This document shows, piece by piece, positions 47,351 to 58,500 of a DNA stretch of 64,000 nt (positions are counted from its first letter, which is position 1; each line of letters opens with the position of its first letter). Both the position numbers and the translations under genes were made by a program. Under the pieces are notes generated by a model. The model did not search any database. It was given only the letters and a program-made list of their open reading frames with translations, and was not told the origin of the DNA. The DNA comes from Ophthalmolycus amberensis (Eukaryota > Chordata > Actinopteri > Perciformes > Zoarcidae), in the NCBI GenBank assembly GCA_024529925.1, contig JAFEUB010000841.1, positions 1,016,501 to 1,080,500 on the forward strand, given 5' to 3'.

Positions 47351-50300
47351 AGGGCCTGGGGGAGTATTGAGTATGAGGGGGAGTGGGGGAGGATAACAAC
47401 CCTGCAAATTACAACCTTCAATTTTCCACATCAAGGCCTTTCTGGGGATGGAAAGTTGCAGCACTTGTGTGCAAAGCTCTGAAATCCCAAATTGACGAGT
47501 CTGAGGAGCGCCCTTGAGAGCGAACCAACGCGAAAAGCAAAAACAAACACAAGCTTTCTGTGTCTTCGTCGTCGACTTTCCCTGGGCCCCAAATGATTAA
47601 ATTAAGGTTATTACATTCGTCCTGCGGCGCATCGCCGTCCTCTGCAGCTCCCTCCTCATTTCAGCGTGGTCTGGTTGAATGTCAGACACCGGCTGAGGTG
47701 CAGAGGAGGGAGAGTCATTAGTCTAGTCTGTGAGACGGGAAGCATCGGTGTCATCACCAGTCATTAGTTCACAGACAGCGGGTCACGTTGCCGCCACCAC
47801 ACCGCCTCTCTCCATCACTCACAGATACATGATGGACTCACTCAGGAGGGCCACCCCGCCTACATCCCGCTGCTGCTGCTGCTGTTTCTCATGTTTTTTC
47901 CGACGGCCGAAGCAGTGGCCTCCGTGAGTCTGCGCGTCTGTCCAGCGATCTGGACGGAGACCGCACACGCAGTCATTCATTTATTGGTTCCTTTAATTCC
48001 ATCTATGCTGGAGACACTCTCCATACCGCACCGTGCTCAGAGCTAGAGCGAGGCTTAGCGCCAAGCAAATTGACAATTATCGTGCCAATCTTCGCCTCGA
48101 TGGCTTCCAGCAGAGTTTAGAATAGACTTTAAAATGCTCCCGATTACTTTCAAAGCATCGGGGTTTAACCATTCCCTGTGTATCCAGGGAGGCATAATCA
48201 CGACTCAAATGAAATTGTATTGCACCTTTGTAATTACGGACCGTATTCTATTGGAACCCACCGCCTGAAGACATTATCAGGCAGGCCATTTCTCATAACC
48301 TCAATTTCTGCTTGTACAGTGTTTGATGTTTATGGATGTTTGGTTTCATTCGATTCATTTACTGTAATTGATTAATGACCTGTCACCTGCTTGACACAAT
48401 TTACGTACCACCACTTCTTCTCATCTCAGTCATAACAAACAAAACACACCGACGTCATACACACAATACTACAATCAGCATAATTCACTCTTTACTACTG
48501 TATCTATTCTGTCCATCAACGATATACTGTAATTGTCCAAACAGCCGTTTAGAAATCAAGCGCTCCTTGTGACTCATAGTCATTAGATTCAGTCTTCTTG
48601 GCTCTTTCTTGTCTGTACCGTGCGGTACAGGAACAGCTAGTTGCCAAACGTTCCACGGTGCAGAAGTGACGGAGTGTAAACCGATAGACTACAAGCTCAA
48701 CAACATGGACGAGTAGATAGTTTTATTATGTGCAGTGCCGCATAAAGCGTGACTGATGTTGCGGGTTATTTTTACTTCATGATCCTCACGAAGCTTGACA
48801 CTTCAAACAAACTGCATTTTCCTCTGGGCCTCCCTCCTCCCATTGCATGCGCAACCTTCGACTTCTGAAGAAAACCGTGGCATATGGAGCGTTCCTGACT
48901 TGAATTGCATTGTATTGTCACCTCCTGTTCTGTTCCTACTATTGATTTCCACTCTGCTTTTTTTTCTTTTTCTTTCTTTTTTCGGAGGTGGGGCTCAAAG
49001 ACACATCATGTTTCATCAGCTGCAAACATTACTACCGATGAGCGGTAACTTACACTGGTTGTGTGTGTGAGCCCTCTCTGGTGATGACGCCCTCCTTGTC
49101 CATCAGCATTTGTCTGAATGTGCTGACTTTCTGTCGAATCTCTTCTTCTGTGTACCTGCGGATGGACATGAAGACACAGCAGTTAGTGGAGGCATACTCA
49201 CGCGATGAACATACTGAAGCGGCAGCTTTTTAACAGCAGCTTTGAATGCAGCGGGGGGGGGGGGGGGGGGACGCTGGCCGAGCCGACGGTCATCCGTCAC
49301 AACCGCCAGAGTCCGACAAATGGCAAACGCCGTCATCTATGCCAAAACAGACAAACAGCCGAGGGATGTATATTCTGATGACTCACTGTCAACCTCTCAG
49401 GACCCTGGCGGGTTCCGTTGCTCAGGCCCCGGACTGCATGTCGTGATGTATTCTGTAAGCAAATCGCTGAGTTGAGAGTAACTTTGGGGCAGATGTGAGG
49501 AGCTTTCAGCAAGCTGACAGACAGGAAACTGCAGATTGCTGCAGCGGGAAAGCAATTACTGTCTGTGGCACGTTGTAGATTTATATTTGGGAATATCTGG
49601 GTTTTTTTCTTCATTTATTTCAGATGCATTGCGTCAGTCAGTGGGCGCAACAAAAGAAGCATCAAAACGATGCTTTCATTTCATTGTGGTATCATTTGGT
49701 GCAGTAGATAATGAATGAATCAAACTCTCCCCAAATATTCCATACATACAGCTTCAGGCTCCTGTCCTCCCAGTTTGTGAATAACACAAGTAGCCTCTGA
49801 CCACAGGCCCGCCACTGACAGCTCTGTGGGGGGGGGGGGGGGGGTCTCAGTAATAATTCATCCATCCTGTCTGAACAAGCGCGGTAGCTACTGTCCTTTG
49901 CCGTTCTACAGACTCTCAAGGGGGAGTTACGCATGTCTTGTGGACTGACAAGTACAAGTGACAAGTACACCGAGCCGAACTCCTGGTGCATTCAAACCAT
50001 CTCCACATTCTGCTCCGGCTGTGGTAATGGGATGTAATGAGCTACACAGGCAGAGAAACACGCAGTGAGAGAAGGGGGGGGGGGGGGGGGGGGGTGGGGG
50101 GGATTAATGAAGCTGTGAAAGTGTAGCCAAGAGCCAGACATCACAGAGTTAGACTGACTGGAAGCCTCGGACATTTATAATAGACCGTGCTGTTCGTATT
50201 AGGTGTTCGTTTAGGTGTTCGTGGAGGTAATAGCTGCGCTATTACCTCCATTTCATTGTCGTTGTTGTTGTTTTTTATGTTCATATATACTTTTCTATCT

Positions 50301-53300
50301 ATATTTATATTTGTACATAGTAGTTAAATGTTTATGGTGACTTCTGTTCTACTTTGTTGTCCTTATTTTTTGTTTATTTGTATATTCTGTGTACGTACGA
50401 GTCAACTTCCTTGTTCGCGTATGCGCATACATGACCAATAAAGCTGATTCAGATTCTGATCAGAATCAGCTTCCAGAATCAACATCCATGAGTACACAGC
50501 AAACAAGAAGTGCTGCAGTTTGTTTTCCTGTTTAATAGGTGATAGCATGTGATATGTCAGCTCCACTTACAATGAAGGTGCAGGGGAGCTGTCCATCACT
50601 CAGTGCTGGAACACGGGCTCTTACTTGGCAACAGATTCTCTCTCAGCTGGGGCTCATGGCAGGACCAATTCTATAAACTGCATCATAAATTAACCGGGGG
50701 CTCATTTCAGCGTGGAAATGGCATTAGTCTGAGGAGTGTTTGCTGTTCTCACATTAAATATAGCAGTCGATACCGTGCATTCTGAGTTTGGTGCTATCAG
50801 CGCTTTGGCAGTGCGGAGAATAAGATTAGGAGCAGTGCGAGGGACTGAAATAGCTGGAAGATGGCCCAACGGACAAGAAGCAAGCCGGTGTGACAGCACC
50901 ATTCAGGTCCTGCTGTACGGCAATCTCTCAGCCCGGCAGCCGCCAACTCAGCACAATGGAGGCCGCAAACACACACACACTTTAAGTTCATGGCTTTCCG
51001 TGCACACCGCAGGAGCCGTCGGCGCACATTAGCTGCTTCCTGAACAACTCCACAGCAGTCCGAGCGATGCTCTCAGCTGTCTGTTGTGTCTCGAGGAAAG
51101 GTGTGCGATAGGTAAAGAGGGTGAGAGGGCTCAGGGAGGACACTGGCTGAATCCGCTCTGCTCTAACAGACGATTCGGCTGTCGGGCTTTCTCCTTCACA
51201 TTGTGCTGATGATGGTGAGGATTTTACAGCCTTTATCCCTATTGGCACTCCAGCTAAAGCAAGAAAAAGAGGGGTCAGAGCTTGTGGAGCTAAAGCTTCT
51301 GTTGACACATGCCATACCGAATTTCCTCCTCTTCTCTCTCTTCATTGAATTGCTCCATTCTGAGCTTCTGCACAGCTTCGCGGCATGGAGCGCAGCGAAG
51401 TCGGGTTTTTTTGTTGATCCGTCTAGCTCGCTAACCGAAGCCAGAGAGCGCAGGCCCAGCAGTGGTGCTGCTTCAACAATGAGACTGGGGTTTCCGGGTA
51501 AGAGCCTGGAGAACCCCCCCCCCCCCACGGCACCTGAGTGTCTGCAGGAAGCTGGTGAACGGTGAGTCGCCTGCAGAGATAAAAAAAATCGATGGACAAA
51601 AGAAGTCTGAGAAAAGTATTTCTTGCGTGATCGCCAAACTTTTGAGCAGCATTAAAGTGAAGTTAGGCCAAAATCCACGGTGAGCTCTGAATCAAGCTGT
51701 GTAAATTGGCCACATACTGGATGTTTGTCAGTCGCTATTAGGATGAGCACACTGGAACAACTCTGCACATCTCATTAGCACTTCTTGCAGCTGTAAAGGT
51801 AGCTGCTTTCTGCCGAACACACCATCTGCTGTACCGCGACACAGTGCACAGAAGGGGCTGATTGGATCGGTCACTCTCAGCAAGGCCGGGTAACACTGAA
51901 TTCAAAATGAAGACAAAAAAAAACAAAAAAAACATGTTGCATGTTTTCATTTGTGTCTGTGAGGTGGGATGTTCAGAGTTAGCCAAGCGGAGCCCAAATG
52001 AAGGCCATTTAGCCCAGACCCACCGCCCACAGCATGCAAAGTCAAGCGGAGAGAGAGACAGGGGACATCGATCAGAGTGACATCGATCAGAGGGACATCG
52101 ATCAGAGTGACGGGCTCCCCGCCACCCTAGCCAAGACAAATCACCACGATTAAAGAACTTGATTGGAGTAATTAGACAGCTCCGAGCACCCACAGATCCC
52201 CCCCCCCCCTCCATTAACTTCTGATCCCGGGAAAATGAATAGTTGTGGCCCAGAGACCATCCTTACGCTGATGGTCATCGAGTTGATGCGTGGGTTTGTG
52301 TGTGCGCATACTCCTTCTGACTGCCAGCGATGTTCCGCGCTTGATGTCTGAACGAGAAGAACCTTTTTTTTTTCTTTCTCACAAGTCGTCCCCAGGCGCT
52401 GCTGTGCGCCCGTGAAGCTCTGCAGCCATCAATCCCGCTGCAAAGAGCGCAGAGGCAAAGTGATGCCAATGTAGTTAGCGAGATTGAATGGCGCTGGGAA
52501 CATGGGGAGGCAAGCCCGAACACCCACACGTTGCTATTTCAGGGGCAGAATTAAAACAACCCACTGATCCACAGTGAAGAGAAGTGGAGAGGCTTCTCAA
52601 TTGATGCTCTCTACAGACATATAGATGTTCTGGTTAGATAACAGGTACTAGAAAGACCAGACAGAACGAGGAGCAACAAAAGAGTTCTCTCACTACATAA
52701 AGCTGCCCTTTTCACCTCCCCCACAGTATAAGCAGATCAATGGTGGGAGCGCCACAATCTGCCACTGCCTCTCTTTCTGATTGCTCATCTTCTCGAACAA
52801 CATAATTTATAGCTCTTTTGTCGCGCACGAACCTACTATATTGGCTTGGGACCTCCCCCGGTGACAATGTATGAAATGGGTCATTCTCCCCGAGATGCTT
52901 TCCCTCCAATTTTCAGTCTTATAGGACACAGGCTTATCGCCTTATGACACAGGCTTTGGCTTGCAGGAAAACCTCCATCGGAGCAGAGATAGTCATTTGC
53001 TCTGGCCTTAGAGGCTCTGAGAGCAGCTCTCTCTTAATAAGATCCAGCCTACGCACATCTCTTGCAATTCAGAAAGTGTCACTGCAGATGTTATTAAAGC
53101 AATTCCACAGCAGTAGCAGCCAAAATGCAGCAATTTAGCACCCGACTCCCTTTTCTTCCTGTCTCAATTTACCGTGGACTCTTTTGTCTTCACATTAATT
53201 TGCTTGTGTGACATTAAGCACATGTAAAAAACACAAATTCAGAAATGCATCATTGTTCATCATTTTCTAATACACACATCAGGGGACGACTCTTCTGGTT

Positions 53301-55456
53301 GTAATAATAAGTTGTATAGAAGTCTATAAGAAAATGACGATAAAGCAGGGTATGCTTTAGGGCGGGGCTACCATGTGATTGACAGGTCTCTACCACGGCG
53401 TCTTAGAACTTTAACCCTTTCACAGTGTGTTTTCAGTGCAGTTTTTGGTCGCCTAAAATTGTCTTATTCAGCCTTCCGTTGTACTTTGCTTCCACCCTCT
53501 CGTGCCACTTCTGGTTGCAAAAAACAAACAAGTTGGCAACACTCAAAATCCAAAAAGGCAAGAACGAAAATGCCAAACTCGAGGTGACGTCACAGTAACT
53601 ATGTCCACTTCTTATATACAGTTTATCTACAGTCAAACTAACACACACTTTCATGCATGCACACTGTGTGTGTGTCCGTGTGTGCATGCGTTGCACAGAT
53701 GCGTGTATGGGGTTCATGTGTTTAAAGGGAGCCCCACGTAGCCTGCCGATTAGAGTGAGTGAGGCCCTGTGAAGAGAGCTCATTAGAGAGCTGCAAAAAA
53801 GGGACGACACAACGGGAGTTCAAATCATGCACCAACCTTATGCCTCAATCAGTGTGGAAAAACACCACTGAAACAGAATGGGGACCCTTGCATGCAAAGC
53901 GGCACTTGAGCTGTGTTATCGTATCGTGGCCGACCTTGCTTATAGTCACTGAGCATTCGTTCAGATGTTCAGTTCATGCAGTGTGTTCTGATGGAAGGAC
54001 GGCAGGAGGTTGTTGACGGTGCTTCAGTTCTATACCGTACCATCTCCTCCAAGAGCCACTCTAACAGATCAAATGTATAGGCCCTACAGCGTATCTAACA
54101 CACATAAAAGGGCAATGTTCCCTGCAGCGGCAGAGCACTCAGAAGACTCGGGGGATGTTGCCAGGCCTTGGATAGCTCAATGAACAGACTGCTTTAATTG
54201 CTCAGCCCATCTAATTGGCTCCCGGGGTGAGGCCATCACTCATGGCAGACTATTTATCATGGTCTTATCTCTGGAGAAGGGCATGGCCAGTTTTGGTGGG
54301 GGAGCTGTGTATAAAGGGAGGAGGGGGTTGTCTGCCATGCTGTCAGGGTTAGAGCAGGAGGCAGGCTCCCAACCTGCCCCCCGGCCTAATCCTTCACACA
54401 GGCCTCAGTCAGGACGGGGACTCGGGGGGTGATGTGTTGTCTGAGCCTGCTGGCTTCCATCCACAACAAATGAAAACAGACCCCAGCCACCATTTTAATT
54501 GTGTCTAATGCCTGGCATTGCTGTGCCTCTCTATCCCAGTGTTTCATCCCCCGCTCTATCCCATAACCCTGCACACATGCACTCACGCGCTCTCATTTAA
54601 AGAGGAACATTAGAAATTGGAGAGGCGCGGGGAGCTGCGCCGAGCCAAGCTGGCAGATGAGGCTCTCCTTTTATTGTTGCTTAACGAGATGACTCGAGTC
54701 CGTCCAGAGCTTTAACACTCACAAGCTGAGGGGTCGCCGTCTGACAAGTGTGTGGGGCTGGTCAGCGCGGGTGTCTGGTCTCCTTGTGTTCAGTCATCAT
54801 TAGCCGAGCTGCTGCCTGCCACTACACTGTTCCACAAGATGGCTCTTTTACATCGCTCTCAAACCGGGAGCGACTACGCCTGTACTCCAAGGACTTTGAC
54901 AGATGGCCGCAGTTCCCCCCCTTCTTTTTCTTTTTGGGAAGTCTGGTTCCGTTCCAGCTCTCAATCTGTCGTAGCTCCACCATTACCCCTGTCTTCACAA
55001 GACCCCACTGTCTGACAAGCACAGTCACGCTCAGGGGGAGGAGGGACGGGTGGAAGAATTAGTTGAAGAGAAGTCTAATCCATCCTTCTCAGGGTGCATT
55101 TTATTTAATTCATCTCTGTACTCAAAGATGATGATTAAAACAGAAAGACATTTGAAAAACGCCGGTCCCACATACTGGCATTCCAGTGTGAGCCGGCCAC
55201 CTCTCGTATCTAGCCTTGACCCCCGCGAAAAAAATCTCACTAATTGGCTTGCCCTGCATTCAATTAAATCACCCTCCCCTAATATATAAAGGATTAGCCG
55301 GCTTCCTACAAATGACAAATGTGATGTGAATAAAATGTCATGAGGTATTACTGGGAAAGTGAATTTTCTCCGCACCGACACAGGATCACAGAGCTCGTCA
55401 TTAATTACAGACTCAGCTAGCCTGGAGTTTGCCTGGGAGATGTGGTTATTGAAGCA

Positions 55457-55517
<61 letters not shown>

Positions 55518-58500
55518 AGTAGCCTGAGAGAAGCCTTCAGATTGTGGATTAGGGCCAACTACAGTCATTACAATTTGCATGGGCCTTGGCGTTAGCACAC
55601 ACTGAGCTCTTCCTAAACTTCGTGCTGGAGGACACACATCATGCTAATGAACAGTGGCGGCTGGTGGAACATGTTCTAGGTAGGGCCATCCTATCAATTT
55701 CAGCAAACATCCCAGTATGATTTAATGCAAAAAAAATGTAAGTATCAAACACGCATTATTACTTGGCAGTTAAATATTTAACATGTATTCCAACACGAAA
55801 ACAATCAGTAAATAACACTTATACAATATAATATAACATGTTTATTTGTTGAGATGCCCCTATGGACCTTGTTATAGGAGGTAAAGATCAGGAGAAGTAA
55901 ACATGAAGTGTAATTATGAATACTGATGTTAAATTAAGCTATGATGAGTTTTCACTGTTAATTTAACATCTCTATTACATGTTGATGCCTCCATGACCAA
56001 GTTAAGCAGATGAGACTGAGGACAGCTATGTAGAAGAAAAGATGTTCACTTTGTCTAATATGTAGCTTGACAGAGTTCTCATGTGTGTCCTGGTGTTCTC
56101 ATGTTTCCTTACCTCCTCATCCCTCACTCCCGTAACTGTCCGTGCTGGATCTGTCCCCGTTGTTTTAAAAAGCTAAATAAATGATTAGCATGACGTCATC
56201 CAGCTAGCCAAACCTGTCTGGTGTACAGCTAGTACAGAAGCTCCGCATGTACTGCTTCCCTTTCCCGCGAGTCTGCTGTCTGATTGTGAGGTCAGGCTGA
56301 TCTGATATCAGCTCTTTGGCTGCAGAATCTCCGCCAAAGTTCTCCTCTCAAACGGGTCTTGGAGGAGGAGTGCTCGCGCTGGCGCGGGCGCCTGTAGAGA
56401 CTTCTCCTGACGAGAACGCGCAGCTATGGGCCAGATCGTTCTGGCCCCAAGCTGAATCTATTTGAGGGCGCTGATTGGCTAAATTGTATGTCACTCATTT
56501 ATATCTTGAATCAGCAATTGGCTAAACTGCTTCATAGACCCGTCTCTTTTGGGCCAAAACGATCAAGCCCCCCAAGCTGCGCGTTCTCAGAGTGTCGTGC
56601 ACACAGGCAGAGAGCACGAGCAGAGAGCACACAGGCGGAGAGGACGAGCAGGAAAAGCATATATTTTGCGCAGATATCATATTTTACACACATTACTGGA
56701 TACATTCCATAGTTCAAAAACACAAATATTGACAATTTGTATAATTTATGATTATTATAATTTTTTTTTTTTTTGTGTGGCTCATGGTGGGGCCATGCCC
56801 CATGGCCCTCTATTGACCAGCCGCCACTGCTAATGAAACAGGCTACGCTGGGTTGGCCCGTGTCTCTATGGAACCTCCCTAATTACCACTACTTGGAGTA
56901 TGAGGCCAGCATTACAGAAGTTCAAGAGTTGGCTTTTTGCAGCAACAGCAAGGCTGAGTAATGCTGCAATATGTGACATAAACAAGATTGTGAAGCAGAA
57001 ATGGCTGCCGCTGATGTATGAATCTCCATGTAGCTTCATGTTTGAATCCAGGTGGCAAAAAGAAGTCTGATTGTGTAGAAGTCTATGAGAGAATGACCCT
57101 ACACCTTGATTTATTACCTCATTATTATTACCTCCAATACAGCATGATGTTAATGTTGTAAATTTATCCCATTCAGAGTAAAATACTTCAGGGATTGGCT
57201 ATCTTGTGATTGAAAGTTTGCTACCACAACCTTTACGGTCTGAACTTTAAACCTTTCACAGTGTTTTTAGATCATGAAAGTTAACTGTAACCTTTTTGGT
57301 CGCATAAAAATGTTGTTCTCAGCTCCACCCTCTTGTGTCACTTCTGGTTGCAAAAAAACAAAATGGCAACGGCCAAAATGGCAAACTCGAGGCTTCGAAA
57401 CTGTCGTCTACAAACCAATGTGTGTCGTCACTACTTTGTCCACTTCTTACATACGACCTGGATGTCTTTGGACATAGAGATGTGCGGTTGCATGGTCCAC
57501 ATTCTTGGTGCGGATAGCAGTCTTGTGTTCAGCTCTTCTTTCTTCTTCAGCAAACTGGAGCCACTAGAACAGTGACAAGGACGTGGTCCTTCACTGGCTT
57601 TGCTGATTGTGAACATTGCCAATTATGTTAAATGGGGCAGCTGGCCAAGCAGGAAGCACCAAAACGGTCCCTGTAGAGTCCTTCAGCTAACATGGAACCG
57701 TTTCTTATTCCAGGATCAGAGCATCCTTTCGCCCGACAACATTGGTTTCATTTGTGGCAGATTTGTTTCACGTCATCCACCACAAAATGATCATCATGCA
57801 CGCATCACACAGAGACGCTTTTAAAGGGAGTATAAAAGATGCCACTGTTGGTCACAATAGATGTCATACTGTATATCACAACTACTAACAATGTATTCAT
57901 CCTGATCCCACCTCATGTCAATACCTTGCTGCTGAAGATGGCCATATCAACGAAACACTGCTGCTGTGCACCATTTCCTGACAAACAAAGCAGCCCCTTA
58001 TGTTTAATACACTCCTCTGCAGGGGCTTGTTTCTTTTTCTTCTTCTTCCTAAAATTGGGATAAAATTGACTTTTGGCAGGTTCCAGATTTTGAATGTAAT
58101 GTTCTGGTGTAGCGTGTGAGCTCAGCGCCCCTACAGTTACACAGCTGTCGATGTCAAGTGCTCGACTACACAGAGCGCACTCCAACCAGCTGCCCAATGA
58201 CCGAATTGTAAAGAAAAGATAAACAACTGTTTCACTAGAAGCGCTAATGTCACTTGACATCAGATCCCCATTGTGACCGGAGTGCTTAGTCGCTTGGTTG
58301 ATTTTTGTGCTCAAAACATATTGGGCTTCCTGCAAGAAAGTTTTCATCTTCTTATAATACATTAATTTTTTCTCTGTGAGGCTCAGTGCAAGTGCTCCAA
58401 GTCAGATTCATTTAAATCTCTTAACTGCACAAACTGGTCATCAAGTGCTCGTTTCAACTCGATGAGATTTGATCATTACCATAATCGATGGCCCCCACAT

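Larger units (their letters stand above)
41216..49053 (-). other. srrm3: srrm3 intron 2 (7.8 kb)
   Basis: It holds most of the repeats in the window: (GT)n(GAGT)n(GA)n at 41258, repeat family A copies, several (CA)n tracts, the 177-bp inverted repeat and LINE end at 44449-45684, and a hairpin at 47081. No coding exon is recognised. Confidence 0.8.
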
